This document shows positions 35,637 through 47,477 of a DNA stretch of 64,000 nucleotides, in pieces (the stretch's first letter is position 1; each line of letters opens with the position of its first letter). The notes under the pieces are model-generated. The model searched no databases, had not been told where the DNA came from, and was given only the letters and a program-made list of their open reading frames with translations. Source of the stretch: Paramyrothecium sp. XJ0827 (lineage: Eukaryota > Ascomycota > Sordariomycetes > Hypocreales > Stachybotryaceae); assembly GCA_020881915.1 (NCBI GenBank), contig JAJFPB010000007.1, positions 4,030,001 through 4,094,000 on the forward strand, read 5' to 3'. A program made the translations under genes and the position numbers.

Positions 35637-37177
35637 GTACGGAGAGTCTCGGGCACGGACGTTGGGCTCGACCCGGGTGTCGAAGGCCGTGCTGGTCCGT
35701 TGTAAATGTTGATCGTCATGACCCTTGCTACATCGTGTGTGAGCACGAAAAATACTTATCTTACACTGCCAGGATGACCGATGCGATGATCCTTCAGGGC
35801 TAAAGATCCAAAGCTAAGAAACAAAGCAAGACTAACATATTGGTCGAGGCATGCAAGACTATGTCACCAGAGCTTTCGGATTGGAATATCAAGGGCCAAA
35901 AAATACGTCATGCACTAGATCAGGAAGTAGAGCCTGACGAGGAAATACACCGATTAATGGTTCTTGAATTCAGCATATGTAATGAAGAATGCACCAAGAG
36001 GTGAGGGGTGCGGCAAGAATGCTTTAGCACGAGCTAGCTTTTCTTGGTATATATATTCCAGAGAGCACTCTGAAATGAAATGTCTTTGGAAACCATAGGC
36101 CCTAGATCTATATGCACTGGATTTCAATCTCGTCACATATCTCAAGGCGGCACCACTGGGGCTGGGTACTTTCGGTTCGGGCGCACCCAAAAGTCGCCGA
36201 GAATATCACGAGCTTATCGGTAAAGTGTTCAGGTCATAGGCTATGGTGTTGGATGTCCATGCCGCCGAATGGCATTTCGTGACTTGTAGGGATCTCCAGC
36301 ATTTCCAAGCCAACAGCATGAGCAGCTGACGTGAGCCCCGTCAAAAAGAAGGGAGGGGGCAGTTGATCAACCACAGCTGAAAGGTCGAATGGGTGGGGCC
36401 GCCGCAAAAAACAAACACTCTGACTTTTATGTAGTAGTTGTTGGTTTGCATGCAACTGAACCATTTATCCTCATCAGGCTTAACATGCAACCCCCCTTCC
36501 TCAAATCCTGAACCACGGAATTGGGGGCTGGACTTGCTTGACTATTTGTCAGTCAGATGAAGTAAAATCTTCCGGCCATCCGACTGATCGCAGGTGTAGT
36601 ATGGCAATCAGGTGTTGGAAAGATTGCTTTGATCTAAAGTCTAGTGAAATCCATCCCAAATTACGATGGGGAAATGAACGGATTTCTTTTCGTCAGTTTA
36701 TTAATCAAGTGAATTAATTTTCTTATTTCAACGCACTCCATCTCAGATGAGAAAACACCAGTAGGTACGCATGTTGGCATATGTTGGTTCGCGTCCCTCT
36801 TGCATTTACCCCGCCCACGCATCCATCTCATGCCAACGAAGAGACTACGCCACCTGATAGCAAATGCAGACTTGCCCCTGAGCGTAATGATCGGTGGCAG
36901 CATATTGGCCATTAATTTCGACTCATGCATCTCGGCTCACATCTCAGTAACGCCATGCGTCCTCCCGCACTTCACCCAAGCCTGCTGCTACGTGTGAAGA
37001 GTACAGTACTCGGAGGTCTCACCACGCCGCGCACGGTTTGATCCCTGCCGCAAGTTCATGTCAAACCTGTTGGCCGAATGTATAGGATGATACAGCACGG
37101 GCCAAGCACGGTAAGCAGCGAAGGGGTAAGCAAAGGTTGGTTACAAGGAAGGACACCTGTGTCCCCTACTTTGTTGC

Positions 37178-37185
37178 TTTATAAT
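37178..37185 (+). promoter_or_regulatory. TATA-like element of the first BBE-like gene
   Basis: TTTATAAT about 130 bases upstream of the start codon at 37315. Confidence 0.35.
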
Positions 37186-37314
37186 GGATATCATTATCCG
37201 CCCCATTCCCAGCCTCTTGGAGTCGAACCTTGCTAGACTTCCGCCCTTCTGCCTCCTACTAATCGTCATAGTGACATCCGTATTAGGAGCTCCGAGCCGT
37301 GGACACTAACAAGC

Positions 37315-38807
37315 ATGGCATTCAGTAAATGCGTGAGCACCCACCTTCCTTTCTTTTCCGTCTGACCCAAACACCAAATACTTCAGCCTTGATTGACGTG
37401 CTATAGTGCGTTTCACTGGTAGCCCTGTTGGGTGCAAGCAAAGTGGCATTTCCCGGATCACCCACCTACACGGCGAAGCTATCGTCGTACTTCGCCCCAC
37501 AGGCGTCCACAGTTCATCCTTCCTGCTTCGTCTCCCCGCAGTCGACAAATGATGTTTCCAAGACGGTTGCGTCGCTGGCGGGAGGATTTTGCCACTTTGC
37601 CATCCGGTCAGGAGGACACATGTGGATCCCTGGGGCGTCCAACATTGACGGCGGTGTTACTGTCGATCTATCTGCCCTCAACTCCATCAAGGTCGGCGAG
37701 AAGTCGACCATTAGCGTGGGCGTGGCAGCTTCGTGGAATGATGTCTTTGCCAAGCTCGACCCTTTGGGGCTCAGTGTTGCAGGTGGGCGCATTGCTGGAG
37801 TTGGGGTGGGAGGACTGACCGTGGGAGGTGGCATCTCTCACTTTGGACCGCGACACGGCTGGACATGCGACACAGTAGTTGCTTTTGAGGTCGTGCTGGC
37901 TAGTGGCAGGGTTGTCGTTGCCAGCAAGAGACGGAATACGGACTTGTTTCGTGGGCTCAAGGGCGGATCCAACAACTTTGGCGTCGTCACCAGAATCGAC
38001 TTCAGAACGTTCGAGCAAGGTCACCTTTGGAGCGCCAGTATTTACCATCCGTTGGAGACCGTTGACGAACAGATTAAGATCTTTGCTGAGATCTCATCAA
38101 CAAAGAACTATGACAACTATGCATCCTTCATTACCGGATTTGGATTTTCTCAAAAGCAGGGCTTGGCCATCATCAGCAATGAACTTGTCTACACGAAGCC
38201 CGTAGAGAACCCCGAGTACTACAAAGGGTTTCTCTCACAGCCTTCTATCTTCAACAGTTCAAGGATTTTGTCCATGAACCAACTCGCAATACAGGGAGCC
38301 CAACTCCTCCCGCCAAGGATCGCACAATATATGTTCGCAACCACAACGTTTCGTCCAAGTCGTGCAATGCTGCGTGCGGCTTACGACGAATGGACCAGAA
38401 GTCTAGAAGCGGTGCGACATGTGGCGGGTCTGACGTGGTCATTGTCGTTTGAACCGCTTCCCGAGTCAATCTATAGACGGGATGCAAAGGGGAATGTCAT
38501 GGGACTGGAGGACCGCCGCGGCACCCTGGTTGTCTGCCTGTTGACGCAGGCTTGGGCAAACCCCGCCGACAACGAGCGTGTTTACGATGCTACCAAAGCG
38601 CTCGTATCAGCCCTCGAGAAGGCGGCGCGTCGCCTTGGCGCCTATGATTCATACCTCTACCTCAACTACGCGGCGCCATGGCAGTCTCCCGTCAAGAGCT
38701 ACGGGGCCACCAACGGGGCAGAGCTTCGCTTGCTCAGGTCTAGAGTCGATCCCACCGGAGTCTTTACCAAGCTTGTTCCTGGTGGCTTCAAGGTTGGCAA
38801 CTGTTAA
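37315..38807 (+). CDS. Secreted FAD-linked oxidase, BBE-like (FAD-binding PCMH type), copy 1
   Basis: Exons 37315-37332 and 37407-38807 give 472 aa. The six-codon first exon joined to the long exon makes a signal peptide (MAFSKCCVSLVALLGASK); without it the long frame has no ATG. The FAD-binding PCMH domain shows FVSPQSTNDVS, FAIRSGGHMWIPGASN with the histidine that carries the covalent 8-alpha flavin link, and GRIAGVGVGGLTVGGGIS. The position where bicovalent relatives have a linking cysteine is not Cys here, so a single covalent link is expected. GPRHGWTCDTVVAFEVVLA, LKGGSNNFGVVTRI and the C-terminal BBE element YLYLNYAAPW complete the fold. Such enzymes oxidise alkaloids, polyketides, oligosaccharides or cannabinoid-like substrates with O2. 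It is the upstream member of a same-strand pair with the gene at 40.8 kb. Confidence 0.9.
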
Positions 38808-40567
38808 CATTTGGTGGATTGCCATTGGCAAGTGTACGTGGAAAGAGCCTTAAATTAGGACGCGGGACAGAAGAAAGTGACCGGGCCGTGGCGGTTGGTC
38901 TGTAGTGGAGCGGTACCCACCTCCGGAAATAATTGACTTGGAGCTCAAGCGGCCGGGATCTGGACCCGCAGGTCCAGCCAAGCTGGTGTTACAGGCTGGC
39001 ACAAAAATGAGATATAATGTCCTCAGGACTCGTACACTCTGCAACGCATTCCACCAGTGCGAGGTTATACCTTGAACCCTTCGGCCTCATAGAATGTGAC
39101 ATTGCGACCTCTTTATCCAGAACGGCCCGGATGTGTTGCCCAGGAGGACCTTGAAATCACTAGCATAAGAGCGACGCACAGGCAATGCAGTCGCTCGTGC
39201 TGGTCTAATTAACGATCGTAAATTAGCCAGCATAGGAGTGAGAGTTTAGGCTTTTAGCATACCTCATATCCAATGTTCAGACGAGATCATTTTTTTACCA
39301 CTTTTCAAATTCACCCCAACCCGTAGGAGACAAGTCTAAAAAAAAGAACACATTTCACAATATTCGACTATTACGAGTCACTCCATGCTGTGTCAAAAGA
39401 ATCGGTATGAACCGTACTTCATGGCAGACAATATATGTGTGCAGAAAAAGATTCGCAACCAAGAGTAATAGTTTGAGCAGGCTTCTCCAACAGACACCGG
39501 TGAGCCCTCGGATGTGGAGTCAGACGGGGCCAAGTACCCCTGGAATCGACGAGAGACAAGGTACAGGCACAGTACGTCCCGTCTCCATTCACTTGTTGGC
39601 AAGCACATTGTCTAGCATCCAGAACTCGGAGTCGGACCATCTGAGATGTGCAACCCTGAGTACCCTGTCATGCTGCAATTTCAATCCTTGATACCTCTGA
39701 GTTACAGTCGCCATGGCTTTTGCCTCGTATTCTTCATTGCCGCGACTAACAGTTGCTCGTCTAACATTACCTTTTGAAAACACCTTTTGATGCGTGATGT
39801 TGCTCGTTCATATCTACCTCGCCGCCGTCGTCTGCCATTCTCTTTTGGTTTCCCTGCGTACAGTCTCAAATCCTTGATGTGACCTGGTGCTGACCAAAGC
39901 CCGCAAACGCCACCATGTCCCTCAACGAAACAACACCAACGGACCTTTGACTGATTCCATCAAGACAGCCACCCGAGGGCGTCATCCCCAACCTGGTGAT
40001 CCCGAATGTATGGGTCCAACCGTCGTCGCGGTCGGCGTGATACTGCAAAGCTATTGGTCCTTTCTTTCTCTCTCCTGCATTTGTTGAGAATGAAATGCAA
40101 GCGGTCATGTCCAGGAGCTTTCTAGTTCAGACAGGACATCAACGCTGCAGATGCCAGCTGTGCAACACGAAAGAGCGTGCGTATGTGTGCTCAAATCTTT
40201 ATACCAATACTGTAATTATAATTGGCACCCGGCACGACTCGGTGGACATTGCACAGCTACATTGATGACTAAGCTATATCCTCATACAGTGCCCATGAAC
40301 GCTTATGTTGTGGCATTTGACAACATGGTGACGCGTCGGCGCCCAGTCTTGGCGACGAAACTGGTCATCCCAACTTTTTGGTGTACTCTGAAGCCGCCAA
40401 GCCTTCATCGCACACCACAGCGACCACTTTAGTGAACCATTTGAACTAGCTATTAAGCTGGCTGAGTACATATATTAGAGACGACTACCGTGGACAGGGG
40501 GACGAGGGATTCGAATGCCCCCACGGTCAGCCGCATACTGTTGCCTGCGGCCAGCGGGAAATGACAA
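38808..40567. other. Intergenic region between the two BBE-like genes
   Basis: About 1.8 kb with no gene recognised. Confidence 0.45.
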
Positions 40568-40591
40568 GGGGGGGGGTGTCAAGATGGGGGG
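40568..40591 (+). promoter_or_regulatory. Two long G-runs upstream of BBE-like copy 2
   Basis: Nine consecutive G (40568-40576) and six consecutive G (40586-40591) are separated by nine bases. This can in principle fold as a G-quadruplex. It lies about 55 bases before the TATA box and 224 before the start codon. A functional role is only a possibility. Confidence 0.3.
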
Positions 40592-40644
40592 AAGGAACCC
40601 GGCAAAGTCGGTTAATCCCAGAAAGCAAGAATGCGGTGAGCTAC

Positions 40645-40652
40645 TATATAAG
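40645..40652 (+). promoter_or_regulatory. TATA box of BBE-like copy 2
   Basis: TATATAAG about 165 bases upstream of the start codon at 40815. Confidence 0.45.
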
Positions 40653-40814
40653 GTTTAACTGTCCATCTGATTTTGACCATCGCCAGACCCTACCCTTTCT
40701 ATCCGCAGGAGCATCCTCCAACACGACGCAATCCGCCAATCTCATTCTCCTCTTCGCCCACTCAATACTACCTCAGGTGGTGCGAGGCTTCGCACAGACA
40801 CTGAGAACTTTGCC

Positions 40815-42428
40815 ATGGCAGCAGCGAATGCAGCAAGCTTGAACAAAATACGCGTGAGATTATCCCCGTTACCATCCGTCATTTCACTTGGCTCATTCCT
40901 TTTCCTGGCTAACCTGTAAACTGTCTCTACGTCGTTAGTGTAAGGTGTTGGCACTACTTCTCGGCTCAGCAAATATCCTTTTCCCAGGCAGTGCCGGATA
41001 TAATACTCAGCTCTCGTCGTACTTCACTCCGCAGGCCAACTCTGTCCAGCCGGCATGTTTCGTGACACCTAAGAACATTCAAGACGTTTCGGTTGTCATC
41101 AAAGCGCTGGCTGTAGCTGCCGAAGATGATAGCGTTGCAATCCGCGCCGGGGGCCACATGTGGTTCGCCACCTCCAATAGCGCTCCTGGCGGGATTACTA
41201 TCGATCTACGTGGTCTGAACGAACTTGCCTTGAGCAAGGACAAAAAAAGTATTACTGTCGGACCCGGCACCACCTGGGACGCTATTTATACCAGGCTTGA
41301 CCCCTTGGGCCTCAGCGTCAATGGCGGTCGTGTTGCCGGCGTTGGCGTCGGAGGCCTTTCCCTTGGGGGCGGTATCTCCCATTTTGGACCGCGCTATGGT
41401 TGGACGTTTGATCAAATAACATCTTTTCAGGTGGTGTTAGCCGATGGCTCAGTGGTGGAAGCAAATGCTAGGAAGAACTCGGATTTGTTTTGGGGTCTTA
41501 AGGGCGGCTCGAACAATTTTGGCATTGTTACCCGTGTTACCATGAATACTTTCCAGCAACCAGACTTATTATGGACGACACTCGCCCTTAATATCGTCTC
41601 TGAGGTCGACAATCAGGCCAAGATCTATGCAGATCTGATGTCTCCCGAGAAGTACGATGAATATTCTTCCTACCTTACTGGCTGGGGCTATATTCCTGAG
41701 CAAGGCTTGACTGTTGCCTTGAACCAGCTATTTTACACAGGACCGTTCCAAGGCAATGCTCCACCGTACTACAAGCCGGTTCTGGAATTCCCTAGCATCA
41801 ACAACCCCCTTGAGTCGACTTTCGTTGGTAATATGTCGGCCATTGCCCGGAATGCGGTTATACTTCAGCCGCCGCGTGTCAGTCGGTAGGTTCACCCTCA
41901 CACTCGCCCCTCTTGCTTGTACAGCTAAGCTGATTCTTCCTCGCAAGTTATATGACCACTACCATGACCTTAGTCGTCACCGAGGCAATGATCCACGCGG
42001 CCTACGAGGCCTTCAACGATTCACTGCCGCTTCTACAGGGCATCCGAGGCCTGTCTTGGGGCGTGAACCTGGAGGCTATCCCGCCCCAGCTCTACAGGCG
42101 TGGTGGGCCGGATAATAATGCCCTAGGTCTCAGCAAGGAAACTGAAGGACTCGCCGTATTCCTGGTTTCACCAGCTTGGGCCGACGCCGCGGACGACGAG
42201 AAGGTTTACTATGCGGCTCGGACACTTCTTGCTAGGGTCGAGGCCAGTGCCAAACAATTAGGTGTACATGTCCCTTTCATCTACATAAACTATGCGGCGC
42301 CATGGCAGAAGGTCATCGAGAGTTATGGCTCTGCAAACGTCAAGAAGCTACAGACTATCAGACATAAGTTTGACCCTAAGAAATTCTTCACTAAGAAGGT
42401 GAAGGGTGGTTTTAAGATTCCTGGTTAA
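40815..42428 (+). CDS. Secreted FAD-linked oxidase, BBE-like (FAD-binding PCMH type), copy 2
   Basis: Exons 40815-40853, 40945-41885 and 41948-42428 give 486 aa. The first exon (MAAANAASLNKIR) joins VLALLLGSANI to form a signal peptide; intron 1 sits in the same place relative to the signal peptide as in copy 1. Copy 2 has a further intron at 41886-41947 that copy 1 lacks. Domain landmarks match copy 1: VAIRAGGHMWFATSNS with the flavin-linking histidine, GRVAGVGVGGLSLGGGISHFGPRYGW, LKGGSNNFGIVTRVT and FIYINYAAPWQ. Residues at the second (cysteine) link site are Val/Ala, so monocovalent flavin is expected. Copies 1 and 2 are close paralogues, presumably a local duplication. No lesion was seen. 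Confidence 0.9.
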
Positions 42429-42984
42429 GGATGAACAATGTCGCTTAGTACTTTGATTATCACAGGAGGACCTAAATCTACTTGCTATAATGTAAAATCA
42501 TCCCGGTCAATTGCACAATCCACTCAACTGGCTACCTCGCGTGAGTCTCTATTTAGAATGCGGATGTAAGTCCTTAACATACCTGTACAGTTATTGAGAG
42601 GATATGGCGTTTCTCATGGAGCATTGTGAGCGATGCGATAAACGGATGCCAGTAGTCTGATACGTAATGCAAACGCGTTAACTGCATGTCGTAAATTCTT
42701 CGTCAGTATAGACCCGTGCCGAACTATGCATCGTACCCACCTACTTACGGCCCCAGTTCAGGCTGTGTCAAGAAGACAGAGACTCGGATAATCCATGGCT
42801 CTCGACGCTCTGACAGTGGCCCTGTTGAGTAACGCCGTGTCCCGGTTCAAACCGGTGGTACAGAGCTCCGGCGTCACTATGTTCATCACCAAACCTGTTT
42901 GCTCTACCAGATACAAGGCCGCGCACCGGCGCACAGCACGCTCCTCCTACAGCTTTGTGAGAGAGTAGCTAGTCAACTACGTCA
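42429..42984. other. Intergenic region
   Basis: 3' flank of BBE-like copy 2 and of the SDR remnant. Nothing else recognised. Confidence 0.4.
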
Positions 42985-43705
42985 GTGCGATGTATCATCA
43001 GACTCGGCAGACGGACTTCTATGGCAATGGAGAGCTTACCGCTGGGCCATGCCGGCCCGTTCCTAGTTATTGAACCCAGCGTAAAGAGGACCATTGCGGC
43101 TTTTGTCAACCTTACCCTTGGCCGTATATGCAAGAGTGCTTCCGACGAAGGCGATGATGGGATGTATTCCAAATTTGCGACCAATTGCAATCAACTGTGG
43201 CATCATGAGAACCGCAAGGAAAATCGTGCCAATCACATTGACGAAGACGGTTATTTCCATGCGCTCAGTCAACTGCCATTTGTCTACCACGAGGCCAGCG
43301 TTGGCAATAAAACCATCAATTCTGTCCAATTCTGACGACGCTTTCTGGGCAATGGGCTGGATGGATCCATAAGATGCCATGTCACGGTTTCAAACTTATT
43401 CTTGATGTAGGTATGTCTAGCATGAGTTCGTTGTTACTGACCTCGTTCCGCGCGCTGAGCTCTAAAACTCCATGCCCACCCGTCGATGTCTAAATTTACT
43501 GCTTGGCCTTGCCGCACGCTGCCAGATCCCTTGCGGCGAGGATGACGCAAGCGGCAGCGAATTCGACGAGGTATCTGGCGGTCTCGAGGCCTAGCCCAGT
43601 ATTGATGCCTGTAATTACATCCGTTTTGCTGGAGCATGTTGACTCACTGGCTACCATCAGCACCTTCATCAACTGTTCCACCGAAACCTTCAGCATCACA
43701 TCCAC
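42985..43705 (-). pseudogene. Decayed short-chain dehydrogenase/reductase (SDR)
   Basis: Minus-strand pieces in SDR order. KTDVITGINTGLGLETARYLV (given as KTDVITGINTGLG and LETARYLV) is the NAD(P) TGxxxGxG loop, followed by VILAARDLA. Next, STGGHGVLELSARN and SIQPIAQKASSELDRIDGF; then the conserved IANAG-type motif GFIANAGLVVDKWQLTE; then VNVIGTIFLAVLM and the serine-bearing strand AFVGSTLAYTAKG. The frame is broken by stops after CGKAKQ (TAA, then TAG two codons on) and after YAGFNN (TAG), and again a few codons later. The catalytic YxxxK segment cannot be found. An intron may lie near 43385-43440. The parent would have been a fungal light-dependent-reductase-like SDR acting on a small lipophilic substrate. 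It sits between BBE-like copy 2 and the MFS transporter. Confidence 0.8.
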
Positions 43706-45285
43706 ATCGGCCTTATTTTGAATGACGATAAAGCTTGTGGCTGACAGTGAAATCTAAGTTCAGTATGGATTGTTGTAATCTAGACGTAATGATTAAGGAT
43801 GTGCGGTCACTGTTCTTACAAGGTCAAGCTTGAATCTGTTTTGCACACCACATCAAACACGTCTTTTGGCTGTCAGATGGCTCATTTCGGAGCTCTTGGA
43901 GCCTTCAAATGCCCGTGTCCGTATACAGTATGCAGAACCGTCCGTTTGCCCGGCTTTGCTTGTTTCTTTGATTAGCCGACTCGACATGGACTACCGTCAG
44001 GTATTAGCATGGTAGCCAATCACACATACGTAAGCGTATCCGGTTGTCTTTGTCAGGCGGCTCGGCAGGCTCCATTAACATGGGTACACCTCATCAGGTA
44101 TTACGAGGTAGTAGCACCGTCGCCTATCCCATATTAGAAACCTCATCTGGTTAGTGTCCTTGATCTTTTGGCATTGACTACTGAGGTTCTATTCGTATAA
44201 GCTTCATCTCGGTGAGCCAACTTGCATTCCATGGCCAACTTGACCAAATTCGACCCTTTCCTGGTCTCTAGCATTGAATACTTCCTCGAGCGGCTGGATG
44301 AGCTCTTCCTCGATCAGTCCAACCCGAGGGCAAGTTCTCGCCAGCTGGGAATGGTGGCCAGGATATCCATCAGAGTATTTGTGAGACATAAACTATGCTG
44401 CAAATAGACATAGCCGAGAATCATCAAGAGGCTACACCTTGGTTCCTTCATAGCCGCCTATGTTCTTTGCGTCTTGCCTAAGGCCCTACAACTCATCGTT
44501 CAATAATTCCTGCAGCGTTCCCGGCTATACTAGCACGTTTCAGACTCTAAGCCCTTATCATGCCAATCATCCGAGAGCAGCAGTAGCCTCGTCGTGGTAT
44601 TCAGGCCGAGAAATACAGAATCGCCAGTGTCTATGATGCTATCGATTGGTTGTAAATAATCAGAGCTTAAAACCCCTATTTTCTGTTTAGGTCAGGTGGG
44701 GTTAGGGCTAAGATCGAAAGTCTGCTCGCATCTGTCCATGGCTCGAAGCAAACTTGAGACTAGACTTTCGCCATTCCTCTATGTCCCGTCGCGTAATTAC
44801 AAATTAAGCGAGAACGAGACGTTCGGGTCGCGGCTGTCAGCTGAATGCGGGGGTTAGTGCAAGGCCACATCTCATACCCTGCTCCCCATGGCCTGCCTGA
44901 GCAACCTGCAATCTAGCGCTCACAATCACGCTGACCCGGATTGAGTAGTTCACGCCACCAAAACGCGGGGTCCAAGCAATCCAGTTGGGACGTCAAGACA
45001 GCTTGAAAACACCCCACCCAAGTGGTCCTCGTCTCGGACAGGGAGTCGATTTCTAACCATGTTATCGCTTAGCCAATCAGCCCTGGTTCGAGGCCTACGG
45101 GGGTTAAGAATACCCGTCGGGTCTTATGATGCCTCGTGATCATGCTGGATAACTTAAACTCTCACTTCCCTTGTCTGTTACTCTATATAAGTCCTCACAA
45201 CATCCTGTGGAGGTTCAGAGTAGAACCCAATGTCAAGAGAGATCCCTTTTTACCGCCGTTAGTTACTTCTATCTAATAATTCAAC
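43706..45285. other. Intergenic region and MFS promoter
   Basis: No intact gene. A plus-strand frame at 44222-44407 (MANLTKFDPFLVSSIEYF) looks protein-like but is isolated. The promoter of the MFS gene with its TATA box lies at the end. Confidence 0.4.
45184..45191 (+). promoter_or_regulatory. TATA box of the sugar-porter MFS gene
   Basis: TATATAAG 95-102 bases upstream of the start codon at 45286. Confidence 0.5.
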
Positions 45286-46962
45286 ATGGACGGCACCGAC
45301 AGAAGTAGGATCCATGCTGTCATTCAGCAGTCACCTCCTTGGTACAAATCACCAGGCGTTACCAAGCTCTACCTGCTGCTGGTCTCCGGTTTGTCTAACT
45401 AACAATACGGGGCAAATGTTGGCTATGTGAGCGCTGCTAAGTTCTGTTCCAAACAGCCCTTGTTACTTCAAGTTCGTGGGGCTTTGATCTCAGTATGACC
45501 AATAGTCTGCAGAGTGTAGAACGCTTCATGACCTTCTTCGGCAACCCGTCCGGCGCACGCCTTGGGTTCTATGGAGCCTCAACGTCGGTCGGCGGGATAG
45601 TCGCCACCCTCATCTCCGGCCCCTTGATGGACAAATTTGGCCGCCGCTGGTTGTGCTTTGCTGGTTCTGCCATCGTTATCTCCATGGCCATCATGCAAAC
45701 CTTTTCTACTTCATTCACAATGTTTACCGCAGGCAAGCTGCTCCTGGGATTTGGGGCGAACCTGCAACAGGTTGGTGGACCGGTTCTGGTCGTTGAACTG
45801 GCTCATCCGAAGTCCCGAGTCGCACTATCGTCGCTCTATAACACAAGTATCTACATCGGTCTGATCGTTGGTGCTTGGATTACCTTCGGCACATTTAGGC
45901 TCGAGTCAGATTGGTCGTGGAAGATCCCTTGCATCCTTCAGATAATGCTTCCTGCTTACCAGTTCCTGACTATCTGGTTTTGCCCAGAATCTCCCAGATG
46001 GCTTGCTGCGAAAGGAAAGATTGAGGAGGCCCGTCGAATCCTTATCAAATACCACGGCAATGGCGAAGAAACCGAGTTGGTGAAACATGAGATGCAGGAG
46101 ATATTGGCTGGCATTGAAGCGGACAAGACGCAGATCCGCTTTGATGCCGAGGGTGTCAAGTCCGTCTTCCAAAGCAAAGGCAACCTGCACCGCCTTTGGA
46201 TCGCCTTCATCGCTGCTGTAGTTTCTCAATGTGCTGGCTCTGGTCTTATTTCCGCATATCTCCCCGCCGTCCTGGATCAGATTGGTTTCACAACCTCCAA
46301 GGATAAAACCCTGATCAACGACATCATTAATATCTGGTCTTGGGTTGTGGGTGTAACAGCCGCACTTCTTATCCCAAAGATCAAGCGCCGATTTGTCTTC
46401 TTATTCTGCACGAGCGGAATGCTGATCACTTTCATTGTCTGGACTGCACTTTCTGCCCAGTATTACCAAGCTGCTAGCCGTTCGCTGGGCATTGGTGTTG
46501 TCGCTATGATCTTCGTCTACAACCTCTTCTACTGCGCTTGCTGGCTACCTCTAGTCGTATCTTATCCTTTGGAAACTGTCACTACCAAGCAGCGTGGCTT
46601 TTTCTACTCATTCACCCTTTTCAGCATAAATGCTTCCTCCTTCGTGGTAAGTACACTTACATTCTCGTAACCGGCCTTCGAGGTTGCAGATAGGCCACTC
46701 GTTTACTAACATCTGACTATAGGTCAACTACATTAACCCAGTTGGTCTAGAAAATATTTCCTGGAAGTACTACATTATCCAGACTATCTTTATTGCGGTT
46801 TTGCTTGCTGTAATCTATTTCAGTTTTGTTGAGACTTGTGGCTTAACACTCGAGGAGGTTACAGTGAAGTTTGACGGGGAGGAGGCATTTGCTACTGCAA
46901 TAGTCTTAGAGACAGTAAAAATGGAGAAGCGCGCTGAAGCCGAGCTTCACCATGTAGAGTAG
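45286..46962 (+). CDS. MFS sugar-porter family transporter (lactose-permease/hexose type)
   Basis: Exons 45286-45388, 45457-46646 and 46723-46962 give 510 aa. Twelve helices are visible. Sugar-porter signatures are present: LMDKFGRRW after TM2 and PESPRWLAAKGK after TM6, with the long central loop between the halves. The C-terminal region has YPLETVTTKQRG and NPVGLENISWKYYI, then FVETCGLTLEEV, the usual sugar-porter ending before a charged tail. The GR-rich TM4-5 region reads GKLLLGFGANLQQVGGP rather than the canonical form, as in lactose-permease-like fungal members. It should move a sugar or sugar-like compound with protons across the plasma membrane. Flanked by an SDR remnant and three flavin oxidases, it may import the substrate or export the product of those enzymes. 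No lesion was seen. Confidence 0.9.
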
Positions 46963-47477
46963 CGTCTTAATTTTGGCCTATGTTGGCTGCTCAAAAGTGA
47001 CCAAAGGAAGACATCTCGACAACTAATGATTGTGAGACCAAGAAGCAGCACGAGTAAACACCAAAACCAGATCCTGAAACGAGAGAGATACTGCGCATAA
47101 TAGAGTAGGACTTGGGGGTGCGGCGCGCATGTTACAATAATTGTAACCGTGAAATTATTCTAGACCTAAAACCATGAGTCTGTTTCATGCTGTGGACTAT
47201 GATGAGAGTCGCCATAGTCTGGTAAGGACTTTTGAACCCATCCAAAGGCAGTAACGAGGTTGGAGCAAAACAAGGGTTCAATGAAACAGTTGAATGTAAC
47301 CGCAACTCCGAAGGTTCTGGGCAGCCCCATTGGGGGCACATCTCCCCTGCATGAAGCCTGTTATGACCAAAAGGTTGGTGATTGCACGACTCCCCTCTAC
47401 ATTGACGTGGTCGGTAATATTCACCACTTGGTATTCGAGCAGGTACTAACATATCTCTATAACTCAATGCCCCTCCT
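46963..47477. other. Convergent intergenic region
   Basis: Lies between the 3' ends of the MFS gene and BBE-like copy 3. No gene recognised. Confidence 0.5.

Larger units (their letters stand above)
33733..37314. other. Gene-poor region of about 3.6 kb
   Basis: Promoter side of the second tyrosinase, then mostly unassignable sequence. The only coding-like island is GC-richer DNA at about 35400-35740 (minus), listed separately. Short frames at 34134-34376 and 34548-34841 show no family features. Confidence 0.4.

Noticed and set aside
40440..40545. tRNA-like B-box (GGATTCGAATGCC) with an A-box-like TGGCTGAGT upstream
   Set aside because: No acceptor stem or anticodon arm could be folded around it, so the match is treated as chance.
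44222..44407. Plus-strand frame MANLTKFDPFLVSS
   Set aside because: Isolated, with no neighbouring exon or known motif; the opposite strand is open as well.
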